A stretch of 64,000 bases of DNA from Caulobacter sp. NIBR2454 (GCF_027474405.1 NZ_CP114871.1:1745001-1809000), one strand, 5' to 3'; positions 53,926-62,577 are shown, counted from the first letter of the stretch. Notes: a model not told the origin generated them from the sequence alone. Numbers and translations: made by a program.

Positions 53926-55809
53926 ATGATCCAATCTGTCCTGATCGCCAACCGGGGCGAGATCGCGCGTCGGGTGATCCGCACCGCGCGCCGCCTGGGC
54001 GTGCGCACCATCGCCGTCTATTCCGAAGCCGACGCCGACGCGCCGCACGTCCACGAAGCGGACGAGGCGGTGCTGATCGGCCCTGCGCCGGCGCGCGAGA
54101 GCTATCTGCTGCCCGAGAAGATCCTGGCCGCGGCCAAGGCGACGGGCGCGGAGGCGATCCACCCCGGTTACGGCTTCCTGTCCGAGAACGCCGCATTCGC
54201 CCAAGCGGTGATGGACGCGGGTCTTGTCTGGATCGGCCCGCCGCCGTCGGCGATCACAGCCATGGGTCTGAAGGACGCGGCCAAGGCGCTGATGATCCAG
54301 GCGGGCGTGCCGACCACGCCTGGCTATCTGGGCGACGACCAGTCGGAAGAACGGCTGTCGGCCGAGGCGGCCAAGATCGGCTTCCCGGTTCTGATCAAGG
54401 CGGTGGCCGGCGGCGGCGGCAAGGGCATGCGCAAGGTCGAGGCGGCGGCGGATTTTATCGCCGCCCTGGGTTCGTGTCGTCGCGAGGCGGCGGCCAGCTT
54501 TGGCGATGATCGGGTGCTGCTGGAGAAATACGTCACCCGCCCGCGCCATATCGAGGTGCAGGTGTTTGGCGACAGCCATGGTCAGGTCGTCCACCTGTTC
54601 GAACGCGACTGCTCACTGCAGCGTCGCCACCAGAAAGTGATCGAGGAGGCGCCAGCGCCGGGCATGGACGCCTCGACCCGCGCCGCCGTCTGCGACGCCG
54701 CGGTCAAGGCCGCAAAGGCTGTGAACTATGTGGGCGCTGGGACTGTGGAGTTCATCGCCGACGCCTCCGAAGGTCTTCGCGCCGACCGCATCTGGTTCAT
54801 GGAGATGAACACCCGCCTGCAAGTGGAGCATCCCGTGACCGAAGCCGTCACTGGCCAGGATCTGGTCGAGTGGCAACTGCGGGTCGCCTCGGGCGAGGCG
54901 CTGCCCCTGAAGCAGGACGAGATCAGCCTGGATGGCTGGGCCATGGAGGCGCGCCTTTATGCCGAGAACCCCGCGACGGGGTTCCTGCCGTCCACGGGAC
55001 CGCTGGATCACTTCCGCTTGCCCGACACTCTGCGCGTCGACAGCGCGGTGGAGGAGGGCGGCGAGGTGACGCCCTTCTACGATCCGATGATCGCCAAGCT
55101 GATCGCCCATGCGCCGAGCCGCGAGGCGGCGGCCGCCAAGCTGGCCCAGGCCTGCCGCGAGGTCGAGGTGTGGCCGGTGCGAACCAACGCCGCCTTCCTG
55201 GCCCGCTGTGCGGACCATCCGGACTTTGTCGCCGGTCGCATTGACACCGGATTTATCGAGGCCCGGCTGGAGACCCTGGTCCCGGTCGTGACGCCGTCCG
55301 ATGACGCCAAGGCCGTGGCGGTGGCGGCCCTGCTGTCGCAGGACGCCGAGGACGGGTCGCCCTGGTCGCCGGCCGAGGGATTGGCGGGCTTCCGTCTGAA
55401 CCGCGTTAGCCGTGCGCCCGTGCGGCTGGTCCATGATGGTCATGTGGTCGAGGTCGCCGTGCCAGGCGAGGTGGAGGCGGACGTCCTGCTGGGCGAGGAC
55501 GGCGAGATCGTCCTGTTCGAGGACGGCGAGGCTCTGGTCTTCACCGCTCCCCGTGCGCAGTCCGGCGGCGAGACAGGCGGCAGTGGCGACGGGGCGGTCC
55601 GTTCGCCCATGCCGGGCAAGATCGTCAGCGTCTCGGTAAAGGCGGGCGACGCCGTAATCAAAGGTCAGGCGCTGCTGGTCCTGGAGGCCATGAAGATGGA
55701 GCATGCCCTGACCGCGCCCTTCGACGGCGTGGTGGCGGAGCTGACTGCGACGACTGGCGCACAGGTTTCCGAGGGGATCACTCTGGCGAGACTCGAGCCG
55801 GCGGCCTAA
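53926..55809 (+). CDS. mccA: Methylcrotonoyl-CoA carboxylase, biotin (alpha) subunit
   Basis: The 627-residue alpha subunit carries an N-terminal biotin carboxylase (ANRGEIARRVIRTARRLG; ATP-grasp glycine loop VAGGGGKGMRKVE at about residue 160; HIEVQVFGD; RDCSLQRRHQKV; EMNTRLQVEHPVTE), a BT-type linker (about 450-550), and a C-terminal biotinyl domain with the biotin lysine in LEAMKMEHAL. It charges biotin with CO2 using ATP and bicarbonate, and pairs with MccB. Confidence 0.95.
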   Translation: MIQSVLIANRGEIARRVIRTARRLGVRTIAVYSEADADAPHVHEADEAVLIGPAPARESYLLPEKILAAAKATGAEAIHPGYGFLSENAAFAQAVMDAGLVWIGPPPSAITAMGLKDAAKALMIQAGVPTTPGYLGDDQSEERLSAEAAKIGFPVLIKAVAGGGGKGMRKVEAAADFIAALGSCRREAAASFGDDRVLLEKYVTRPRHIEVQVFGDSHGQVVHLFERDCSLQRRHQKVIEEAPAPGMDASTRAAVCDAAVKAAKAVNYVGAGTVEFIADASEGLRADRIWFMEMNTRLQVEHPVTEAVTGQDLVEWQLRVASGEALPLKQDEISLDGWAMEARLYAENPATGFLPSTGPLDHFRLPDTLRVDSAVEEGGEVTPFYDPMIAKLIAHAPSREAAAAKLAQACREVEVWPVRTNAAFLARCADHPDFVAGRIDTGFIEARLETLVPVVTPSDDAKAVAVAALLSQDAEDGSPWSPAEGLAGFRLNRVSRAPVRLVHDGHVVEVAVPGEVEADVLLGEDGEIVLFEDGEALVFTAPRAQSGGETGGSGDGAVRSPMPGKIVSVSVKAGDAVIKGQALLVLEAMKMEHALTAPFDGVVAELTATTGAQVSEGITLARLEPAA

Positions 55810-55818
55810 GTCAGCGCC

Positions 55819-56220
55819 ATGGCGCTCAACATGATCAAGCTCTGCGTTGGTTGCGACACCATCGAAGAGCTCCAGGAATGGCACAAGGAAGCGGATCGTC
55901 CGTGGATCATGCAGACCCGCATGACCCCCAAGCGGATCGATGAGCTTCTCGACGGCGGCTCGCTGTATCGCGTGTTCAAGGGCGTGATCCTATGCCGGCA
56001 GGTCATCCTGTCGATCGACACCGTGGGCGAGGGGCAGGCGGCCCGTTGCGAGGTCACCCTCGACCGCAACGTGATCCGGGTCGAGCCGCAGCCGCGCCGG
56101 GCCTTCCAGGGCTGGCGCTATCTGACCGCCGAGGATGCGCCCCGCGATCTGGCGGTGGGTGATCTGGGCGACATGCCGCCCGAGCTGGCGCGCCAACTGC
56201 GTGAACTCGGCGCCTGGTAA
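55819..56220 (+). CDS. DUF1489 family protein
   Basis: A 133-residue protein with the DUF1489 pattern MIKLCVGCDTIEELQEWH, HMTRMTPKR-like QTRMTPKRIDELLDGGSLYRVFKG, CRQVILSI and the C-terminal RAFQGWRYL. It is an alphaproteobacterial family of unknown function (occasionally annotated as a lysophospholipase). It follows mccA by nine bases but is probably only incidentally linked. Confidence 0.92.
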   Translation: MALNMIKLCVGCDTIEELQEWHKEADRPWIMQTRMTPKRIDELLDGGSLYRVFKGVILCRQVILSIDTVGEGQAARCEVTLDRNVIRVEPQPRRAFQGWRYLTAEDAPRDLAVGDLGDMPPELARQLRELGAW

Positions 56221-56272
56221 GCCATCCACCGATTTCGCCTAAGTCGCGGATTGACCTGCGACAATTGTGAGC

Positions 56273-56339
56273 GACTCGGGCCCTTGCGTTGACCGACTCA
56301 GCCCGTCGGCTTCACTTATCGTTAACCCGGAATCGATTC
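56273..56339. promoter_or_regulatory. Four GANTC (CcrM) sites upstream of mipZ
   Basis: GACTC at 56273-56277 and 56295-56299, and GAATC/GATTC adjacent at 56330-56339, all within 87 bases of the mipZ ATG. In Caulobacter, mipZ is a known target of GcrA, which activates promoters carrying methylated GANTC. A TTGACC (56289-56294) may be the -35. Confidence 0.65.
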
Positions 56340-56359
56340 GGGGTACAGGAGGCTAAGTC

Positions 56360-57193
56360 ATGTCGCAGGCGAACGTCATTGTCGTCGGCAACGAAAAGGG
56401 CGGGGCGGGCAAGTCCACCATCGCCGTCCACCTCGCCACGGCGCTGCTGCATGGCGGCGCGAAGGTGGCGATCATGGATCTTGATCTGCGTCAGAGCACC
56501 CTGGGCCACTTCTTCGCCAACCGCCGCGCGTGGGTGGCGGCCAAGGGCGTTGAGCTGCCCATGCCGATCGACGCCACCTATGGCGAGGAAGGCGTGGCCA
56601 TGGCCAAGGCTTCCGACGACGAGCAGATCGCCCGCTTCGAGAAGACCTTCGCCGAAGTCGCCGAACAGGTGGACTTCATCCTGATCGACACTCCCGGCGG
56701 CGACACCGCCGTCTCGCGCTTGGCTCATGGCCGCGCGGACCTGATCGTCACGCCGATGAACGACAGCTTCGTCGACTTCGACATGCTGGGCGTGGTCGAT
56801 CCCGTGACTTTGGAAGTCACTCGCCCCAGCCTCTACGCCCAGACGGTGTGGGAGGCCCGCAAGCAGCGCGCCGCGACTGCCGGCAAGTCCTTGGACTGGG
56901 TCGTGCTGTCGAACCGGATGGCCACCACCGAGGCCCGCAATCGCAAGCGCGTCAGCGACCGGATGCAGGCGCTGTCGCGCAAGACGGGTTTCCGCATGGG
57001 GCCGGGCCTGCGTGACCGGGTGATCTATCGCGAGCTGTTTCCGTTCGGCCTGACCATCGCCGACCTGTCGGCGCAAATCCGGCCGGTGCCGGTGTCGCTG
57101 ACCCACGTGGCGGCGCGTCAGGAACTACGGGCGCTGATGCATTTCGTTGGCCTTTCGGCCTATTCGGGCGAAGTTCTGCTCGCCGCCCAGTAA
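56360..57193 (+). CDS. mipZ: MipZ, ParA-like gradient-forming division inhibitor
   Basis: MipZ dimerises on ATP, binds DNA and ParB near the poles, and blocks FtsZ polymerisation so that the ring forms at midcell. The 277-residue protein has the deviant Walker A GNEKGGAGKST (Lys13 and Lys18), Walker B region VDFILIDTPGGDT, and the family-specific NRKRVSDRMQAL arginine stretch for DNA binding. ATG at 56360 has an excellent AGGAGG. Its promoter has four GANTC sites. Confidence 0.97.
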   Translation: MSQANVIVVGNEKGGAGKSTIAVHLATALLHGGAKVAIMDLDLRQSTLGHFFANRRAWVAAKGVELPMPIDATYGEEGVAMAKASDDEQIARFEKTFAEVAEQVDFILIDTPGGDTAVSRLAHGRADLIVTPMNDSFVDFDMLGVVDPVTLEVTRPSLYAQTVWEARKQRAATAGKSLDWVVLSNRMATTEARNRKRVSDRMQALSRKTGFRMGPGLRDRVIYRELFPFGLTIADLSAQIRPVPVSLTHVAARQELRALMHFVGLSAYSGEVLLAAQ

Positions 57194-57211
57194 GGGCGTC
57201 GGGACCGCTTG

Positions 57212-57649
57212 ATGCTTTATCTTGTTATTGGGGCGGGGCTTCTGGCCTTGCTGGTGTCGCTTGGCCGGGCCGGCTCATGGAGCCGGATGAAGGGCGAGGG
57301 CTGGCGCGTGGCCTTTGGGGCCGGCGCCATAGCTGTCTTTTCCGCCGCCGCGTTCCTTGGCATCCGTGGGGCCTGGGGGACCAGCCTAGTGCTGCTGGTG
57401 GTTGGTCTGGGATTGGCCACTGCTGCCCGTGGCCAGCGAGCCCGTCCGCAGGCGCGTGCGCCACAAGTCGTCTCCGGCCTCACGGCGCGGGAGGCGCGCG
57501 ATATCCTAGGTGTTTCCGAGGGGGCTAGCCCTGAACAGATACAGGCGGCCTATGGCCGCCTGATCCGAATGGCGCATCCCGACAAGGGCGGAACCGCAGG
57601 ACTGGCCGCGCAGCTGAACGCCGCGCGGGACCGTCTTCTGAAGCGCTGA
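57212..57649 (+). CDS. Membrane-anchored J-domain protein
   Basis: A 145-residue protein with two or three N-terminal transmembrane helices (about 1-19, 29-47 and 52-70), then a C-terminal J-like domain with the HPD motif in MAHPDKGG (about residue 124). The J domain is at the C-terminus and truncated before the G/F region, as in TIM14/Pam18-like and DjlA-type proteins. It should stimulate a Hsp70 at the membrane. It lies 18 bases after mipZ, and the ATG at 57212 is preferred over the TTG before it. Confidence 0.85.
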   Translation: MLYLVIGAGLLALLVSLGRAGSWSRMKGEGWRVAFGAGAIAVFSAAAFLGIRGAWGTSLVLLVVGLGLATAARGQRARPQARAPQVVSGLTAREARDILGVSEGASPEQIQAAYGRLIRMAHPDKGGTAGLAAQLNAARDRLLKR

Positions 57650-57652
57650 GCC

Positions 57653-58912
57653 TTACGGCTTGACGATCATGCAGACCTGACGCTGGGCGGTCAGGGTGGC
57701 GCAGGCGCGCTTGGCGCCGTCAGCGGAAAAGCCGCCAAAGCGAGCGCGGAACGAACCGCCGGGACCCGCTTCCACTGCGCCGTCAGCGTTAGCGAACACC
57801 TTGGCGAACTTGCGCTCGGTGATCTGCAACTGCTTGCCGGCGAGGCTCTTTTGCTTAAAGGCGCCGACCTGCACCTTGTAGGCGCCGGCGGCCTTGGCCG
57901 GCATCTTCTTTTGGACAGCCATCTTGGCCGGAGCCGAGGGATTTTCGGTCAGGACGATCTTGAGGTTGTCCTGTTCAGCGTCGCCCTGCTCGATGGAGGG
58001 GCGCATGATCGGGCCGCTGGGCTCGGGCTCGAACAGGTTCTGGGCAACAGTGATACGCTCGCCACGACCGCGGCGCTTGATGACGTCAAAGCCGGTGAGC
58101 AGCAGGTCCTCGACACTGTTGTCGCGCGCCGCGCCCGACGGACCGCCAAGCACGACGGCGATCAGGCGACGATTGTTCTGCACGGCCGAGGCGGCGAGAT
58201 TGTAGCCCGAAGCGTTGGTGAAGCCGGTCTTCAGGCCGTCCACGCCCGGCACCTTGCCCAGAAGCTTGTTGTGATTTCGCATGGCTTGGCCGCGTATCAC
58301 CGCGTTCTGCTGGCCAAAGTAGGAATAGTACTGCGGGAAGTCGCGCATGACGGCCCGCGACAGGATCGCCAGGTCGTGAGCGGTCGAGATCTGACGGCTG
58401 TCGGGCAGGCCCGACGCGTTCACGAAGCGGGTGTTGGTCATGCCCAGCTCTTGCGCGCGCAGGGTCATGAGGGCGCCAAAGCGGGTCTCGGTGCCGGCCA
58501 GACGTTCGGCCATGGCGACGGCCATGTCGTTGGCCGACTTGAGGGCCAGGGAGCGTAGAGCTTCATCGACCGTGATTTGGGAACCAGCGCGCAGCCCCAG
58601 CTTTGTCGGCTGCTGGGCGGCGGCGCGAGGCGACACGACGATGTTGTCCGTCAGCCGTAGCTTGCCTTCCGACAAGGCCTCGAAGGCCAGGTACATCGTC
58701 ATCACCTTGGTGATCGACGCGGGATACCGGGGACTGTCAGCACGTTTATTGTAGAGGATTTCGCCGGAATTGGCGTCCATCACAATGGCCGCGTAACGAG
58801 GCTCGGAGGTCGGAACCTTCAGGATTGGCGCAGCCATCGCGGCGGGAGCCGAGACGATCAGGCCGGCGGCGAGGCCGAATGCGGTAAGCAGGCGGCGGGC
58901 GTGCTGGTTCAT
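57653..58912 (-). CDS. D-alanyl-D-alanine carboxypeptidase with SPOR domain
   Basis: A low-molecular-weight PBP of 419 residues that trims the terminal D-Ala from murein pentapeptides. Signal peptide cleavage is near residue 28. The active-site motifs are SxxK (PASITKVM, about residue 66), SxN (KSANDMAVAM) and KTG (DGLKTGFTN). The C-terminal about 80 residues form a SPOR domain (AYKVQVGAFKQ ... CATLTAQRQVC), which binds denuded glycan at division septa. The DacF/DacC-type with SPOR tail is common in alphaproteobacteria. Convergent with the J-protein gene with a three-base gap. Confidence 0.94.
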   Translation of the reverse strand: MNQHARRLLTAFGLAAGLIVSAPAAMAAPILKVPTSEPRYAAIVMDANSGEILYNKRADSPRYPASITKVMTMYLAFEALSEGKLRLTDNIVVSPRAAAQQPTKLGLRAGSQITVDEALRSLALKSANDMAVAMAERLAGTETRFGALMTLRAQELGMTNTRFVNASGLPDSRQISTAHDLAILSRAVMRDFPQYYSYFGQQNAVIRGQAMRNHNKLLGKVPGVDGLKTGFTNASGYNLAASAVQNNRRLIAVVLGGPSGAARDNSVEDLLLTGFDVIKRRGRGERITVAQNLFEPEPSGPIMRPSIEQGDAEQDNLKIVLTENPSAPAKMAVQKKMPAKAAGAYKVQVGAFKQKSLAGKQLQITERKFAKVFANADGAVEAGPGGSFRARFGGFSADGAKRACATLTAQRQVCMIVKP

Positions 58913-59060
58913 GCGCGGCGTCCGTCGTTGGAATCACAAGGCGCCACCGGCGCCGGACGAATGTCTAACATGCGCATCGTAGGGTTTCGTTAAAGTTAAA
59001 GGATCGTGAGCGATTTGGCCGCAGGAACGAATTCGCCAGCAATTACAGTGACGCTTACGA

Positions 59061-59102
59061 TTGTGCGCTGCACAAAAATCCGTTGACTGCTGCACTGCAA
59101 CA
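59061..59102. promoter_or_regulatory. Two related inverted repeats, PhaR-like candidates
   Basis: TTGTGC-GCT-GCACAA (59061-59075) is a perfect inverted repeat; TGCTGC-ACT-GCAACA (59088-59102) is the same layout with one mismatch. They are 27 bases apart centre to centre and overlap a TTGACT (59083-59088). TGC-rich inverted repeats are bound by the PHB-responsive repressor PhaR in Paracoccus. They lie 65-106 bases before the phasin ATG. Confidence 0.5.
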
Positions 59103-59166
59103 TGAGAGTGTCTCTCCATACCGGAGCCGCCAGAGCTTCGTCCATTTTCACACCGGGAGATTTCCG

Positions 59167-59604
59167 ATGGCCGCCACCGCCGAGACCCTGAAGTCCACCG
59201 TCGAGCAGTTCACGACCGCCGGCAATCAAGCGTTCAAGGACAATATCGAAAAGTCCCTGGCCGCCCTGAACGAAATGAACGTTCACTCGAAGAAGAATCT
59301 GGAAGCTGTCGTCGCTTCGGTCACTGCGGCCACCAAGGGCGCCGAAGCTCTGGGCGCCCAGGCCATCGCGTTCTCCAAGAAGTCGGTCGAAGATCAGGTG
59401 AGCGCCGCCAAGACGCTGGCTTCGGCCAAGAGCGTCCAGGAAGCCATCGAGCTTCAAACCGCCTTCGCCAAGACGGCTATGGAGACCTACCTGGCTGAAG
59501 TCGCCAAGTGGACCGAGACCGTGTCGGCCTCGGTGAAGGAGTCGGTGCAACCGCTGAACGAGCGCGTCACCGCCACCGTCGAGCGCGTCCAGGCCGCCCG
59601 CTAA
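59167..59604 (+). CDS. Phasin (PHB granule-coating protein)
   Basis: A 145-residue helical amphipathic protein of the phasin family (Phasin_2/TIGR01841-like): DNIEKSLAALNEMNVHSKKNLEAVVASVTAATKGAEAL, then FSKKSVEDQVSAAKTLASAKSVQEAIELQTAFAKTAMETYLAEV. Phasins coat polyhydroxybutyrate granules. The gene is monocistronic, with GGGAG before the ATG and a strong terminator after. The upstream region bears two inverted repeats resembling PhaR-type sites. Confidence 0.93.
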   Translation: MAATAETLKSTVEQFTTAGNQAFKDNIEKSLAALNEMNVHSKKNLEAVVASVTAATKGAEALGAQAIAFSKKSVEDQVSAAKTLASAKSVQEAIELQTAFAKTAMETYLAEVAKWTETVSASVKESVQPLNERVTATVERVQAAR

Positions 59605-59629
59605 GCTCAGGCGTCCCCCGAAAAGCAGG

Positions 59630-59664
59630 AAAAGGCCCGGCCGGGTTTGCGGCCGGGCCTTTTT
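59630..59664 (+). terminator. Rho-independent terminator of phasin gene
   Basis: A 13-bp stem AAAAGGCCCGGCC / GGCCGGGCCTTTT with an eight-base loop, followed by further T residues, 26 bases after the stop. Confidence 0.93.
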
Positions 59665-59751
59665 CTTTGCCCGCAGAACGTCGCGAGGCTTGCTCTGCTT
59701 CCCCACCGGCCATGGTCGAGGTAATCATGCGGCTTCGTTCTGGAGTCCTGC

Positions 59752-60213
59752 ATGAGCCAAGTTGAACAACGCCTAGCCGCCCTGGGGATCACGCTGCCGG
59801 AGCCCGGCGCGCCGATCGCCAACTACGTGCCCTTCGTGCGCAGCGGAAATCTCGTCCACATCTCCGGCCAAGTGTCGCGCGACGCGACCGGCGGGATTAT
59901 GGGGGTCGTCGGGACCGAGGTTGATCTGGCGACCGCTCAAAAGGCCGCGCGGCTGTGCGGCGTCAACCTTCTGGCCCAGATGAAGGCGGCATGCGGCGGC
60001 GACCTGGATCGCGTCGTGCGCGTCGTGAAGCTGGGCGGTTTTGTTCAGGCCGGCCCCGAGTTCTTCGACATCCCGCAGGTGGTCAATGGCTGCTCGGACC
60101 TGATGGTCGAGGCGCTGGGCGACGCTGGCCGTCACGCGCGTTCAGCCGTGGGTGTCTATCGCCTGCCGCTGAACTTCGCGGTGGAGGTCGATGCTGTGGT
60201 GGAGATCAAGTGA
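59752..60213 (+). CDS. RidA-family (YjgF-like) protein
   Basis: A 153-residue RidA-type protein. Members deaminate reactive enamines/imines made by PLP enzymes. Signatures are the NYVPFVRSGNLVHISGQV opening, the GVNLLAQMKAACGGDLDRVVRVVKL core and the C-terminal RSAVGVYRLPLNFAVEVDAVVEI. In RidA proper the catalytic arginine sits in R-x-AVG; here RSAVGV keeps an Arg. The group with an N-terminal extension (YjgF/chorismate mutase-like) may have another role. ATG follows GGAG; the stop overlaps the GDPD start (TGATG). First gene of a four-gene coupled operon. Confidence 0.92.
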   Translation: MSQVEQRLAALGITLPEPGAPIANYVPFVRSGNLVHISGQVSRDATGGIMGVVGTEVDLATAQKAARLCGVNLLAQMKAACGGDLDRVVRVVKLGGFVQAGPEFFDIPQVVNGCSDLMVEALGDAGRHARSAVGVYRLPLNFAVEVDAVVEIK

Positions 60214-60986
60214 TGTCCAGGCGCGAACGGCCAGCCGTCGAAACCTTCGGCGAGGCTTGGGAGCGCCTGTTCGAACCCGCGGTCGCGCACCGCGGGCTAT
60301 GGTCGCCCGATGGCGCGCCGGAAAATTCCCTGGCGGCCTTCCAGGCCGCCTGCGCTGGAGGCTATGGCGTGGAGTTGGACGTCCAGCTTTCCTCCGACGG
60401 GGAGGCCATGGTCTTTCACGATGACCTGCTGGCGCGCATGACCGGCGCCGCAGGGCGGATCGGCGACCACACGGCCGCTGACCTGTCGGCTCTGAAGCTC
60501 GCCGGGACGGACGAGACCATTCCGACCCTGGCCGAGGTTCTGGTTCACATCGGCCATCGGGCCATGGTCTACATCGAGCTGAAGACGTCCTTTGGCGAGG
60601 TGGGGCCGCTGGAGAAACGGGTCTGCGATATCTTGATCGATCACAACGGCCCGACCGCGGTGATTGGATTCAACCCATACTCCCATGCCTGGTTCGCGGA
60701 TCATCATCCGCAAATCCTGCGCGGTCTCGATAGCTATAGCTGGAATGACAAAGGCGCTGGGAAGCTGGCGCCGGAACTGCGCAAGTCGCTGGCCGCCCTG
60801 GAGCATGTGGCGATCGCCCGGCCGGATTTCCTGGCCCTAGGGCTCGACATGCTGCCTTCGACGAAAGCCGATGAGTTTCGCAAGGGCGGTATGCCTGTGA
60901 TCGCCTGGACGGTGCGATCGCCCAATGAGTGGGATCGGGTCCGGGATCATTGCGACAACCTGATCTTCGAGGGTTTTCGCGCGTGA
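60213..60986 (+). CDS. Glycerophosphodiester phosphodiesterase family protein
   Basis: A 257-residue cytoplasmic GDPD that would release glycerol-3-phosphate from phospholipid head groups. The catalytic pattern is visible: HRG near residue 27, ENSLAAF, the metal ligands in VELDVQLSSDG, the second His in FHDDLLARMTG, and the C-terminal GMPVIAWTVR. The ATG overlaps the RidA stop by one base, and the end overlaps the next start (GTGA). Confidence 0.92.
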   Translation: MSRRERPAVETFGEAWERLFEPAVAHRGLWSPDGAPENSLAAFQAACAGGYGVELDVQLSSDGEAMVFHDDLLARMTGAAGRIGDHTAADLSALKLAGTDETIPTLAEVLVHIGHRAMVYIELKTSFGEVGPLEKRVCDILIDHNGPTAVIGFNPYSHAWFADHHPQILRGLDSYSWNDKGAGKLAPELRKSLAALEHVAIARPDFLALGLDMLPSTKADEFRKGGMPVIAWTVRSPNEWDRVRDHCDNLIFEGFRA

Positions 60987-62149
60987 GTCCGTTGCGGCCG
61001 GCGGTCCGCGTCCATCGCCGTATCAGCGAGATTGGCAGGGAGGCCTGGGAGGCCTGCGCCGACCCGTCAGGCGACCCGTTCATTTCCTACGACTTTTTGG
61101 ATGCGCTGGAAGAGAGCGGATGCGCCGTCGAGCGCACGGGCTGGGCGCCACAGCACCTGTCGGTCGAAGATGAGGATGGCCGGATCGCGGCGGTGATGCC
61201 GCTGTATCTGAAGTCGCACAGTCAGGGCGAATATGTCTTCGATCACGCCTGGGCTGACGCCTATGAACGGGCGGGTGGGCGCTACTATCCAAAGCTTCAA
61301 TGCTCGGCGCCCTTTTCTCCCGTCACCGGCCCTCGATTGATCGTTCGTCAGGGAGTATCGAGCAACGAGGCGCGCGCCCTGCTGCTCGGCGGGGCCCTGC
61401 AACTTTGCCAGCGCATGGAGGCGTCTTCCCTGCACGTGACCTTTCCAACCGAGGCGGAGTGGTCGTGGATGGGCGGGCAGGGGATGCTGCTTCGGCAGGA
61501 CCAGCAGTATCACTGGCACAATCAGAGCTACGCGAGCTTTGACGATTTCCTGGGCGCGCTGTCATCCAATCGGCGCAAGACGATCCGGCGGGAGCGGCGC
61601 GACGCCCAGGCCGGGCTAGAGATCGTAGCCCTGAACGGCGCCGATCTGACCGAAGACCATTGGGACGCCTTCTACGGGTTCTACATGGACACCGGCGGCC
61701 GCAAGTGGGGACGGCCCTATCTGAACCGGACCTTCTTCTCGCTACTGGGCGAGCGGATGGCGGACCGCGTCCTGCTAATCATGGCGCGGCGGGATGACCG
61801 GTGGATCGCCGGCGCGTTGAACCTGGTGGGCGGCGACTGCATCTATGGCCGTCATTGGGGCTGCGTCGAGGACGTGCCGTTCCTGCATTTCGAGCTTTGC
61901 TACTATCAGGCCATCGAACACGCGATCCGGCTGGGTCTGCCGCGCGTGGAGGCCGGGGCGCAGGGGCAGCATAAGATCGCCCGTGGCTATCTGCCCAGCG
62001 CGGTCTATTCGGCGCACTGGATCGCCGATCCGGCCCTGCGTGACCCCGTTGCTCGTTATCTGGAGCGGGAGCGGGAGGCTGTGCAGGACGATATGGACAT
62101 GTTGGCGGCCGAGTTCTCGCCATTCAAACAATCGGAGTCGACGCAATGA
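60983..62149 (+). CDS. GNAT/FemAB-like peptidogalycan acyltransferase family protein
   Basis: A 388-residue protein of the COG3146 family. It has two GNAT-like folds; the recognised block is FDHAWADAYERAGGRYYPKLQCSAPFSPVTGPRL, then LSSNRRKTIRRERRDAQ and the C-terminal EAGAQGQHKIARGYLP. Members are named 'peptidogalycan biosynthesis' proteins, but their acceptor is not known. The start is GTG at 60983, overlapping the GDPD stop. It is translated in the middle of a coupled operon. Confidence 0.88.
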   Translation: MSPLRPAVRVHRRISEIGREAWEACADPSGDPFISYDFLDALEESGCAVERTGWAPQHLSVEDEDGRIAAVMPLYLKSHSQGEYVFDHAWADAYERAGGRYYPKLQCSAPFSPVTGPRLIVRQGVSSNEARALLLGGALQLCQRMEASSLHVTFPTEAEWSWMGGQGMLLRQDQQYHWHNQSYASFDDFLGALSSNRRKTIRRERRDAQAGLEIVALNGADLTEDHWDAFYGFYMDTGGRKWGRPYLNRTFFSLLGERMADRVLLIMARRDDRWIAGALNLVGGDCIYGRHWGCVEDVPFLHFELCYYQAIEHAIRLGLPRVEAGAQGQHKIARGYLPSAVYSAHWIADPALRDPVARYLEREREAVQDDMDMLAAEFSPFKQSESTQ

Positions 62150-62577
62150 GCCTGTACGGGACCTACGACGAGGCAAACATCTTCGCCAGGATCGTGCGTG
62201 GCGAGATGCCGGCGGTGAAGGTCTTCGAGGACGATCAGGTCCTGGCTTTCATGGATGTGTTTCCACAGTCCAAGGGGCACGCGCTGGTGATCTCCAAGGT
62301 CTCCAAGGCCCGCAACCTTCTGGAGGCTGAGCAGCAGACGGTGGCGGCCCTGGCGGCGGCGGCCCAGAAGCTGGCCAAGGCGGCGGCGGCGGCGTTGAAG
62401 CCCGACGGCGTGGTGGTGACTCAATTCAACGGCGCGCCAGCCGGGCAGACGGTTTTCCACCTGCATTTCCACGTCATCCCCCGCTATGAGGGCGAACCCC
62501 TGGGGCGGCATGGCGAAGGCATGGCCGATATCGAAGAGCTGAAAGCTCTCGCCGCCAAGATCGCCGCTGAGCTTTAG
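62146..62577 (+). CDS. HIT-family nucleotide-binding hydrolase (HinT-like)
   Basis: A 143-residue histidine-triad protein that hydrolyses nucleoside phosphoramidates or Ap4A. The HIT motif is present in TVFHLHFHVIPR (HxHxH; about residues 108-119) with the FARIVRGEMPAVKVFEDDQV opening. The ATG overlaps the previous stop (ATGA). It is the last gene of the RidA-GDPD-acyltransferase-HIT operon and ends with a four-base overlap with the convergent ParA-like gene. Confidence 0.94.
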   Translation: MSLYGTYDEANIFARIVRGEMPAVKVFEDDQVLAFMDVFPQSKGHALVISKVSKARNLLEAEQQTVAALAAAAQKLAKAAAAALKPDGVVVTQFNGAPAGQTVFHLHFHVIPRYEGEPLGRHGEGMADIEELKALAAKIAAEL

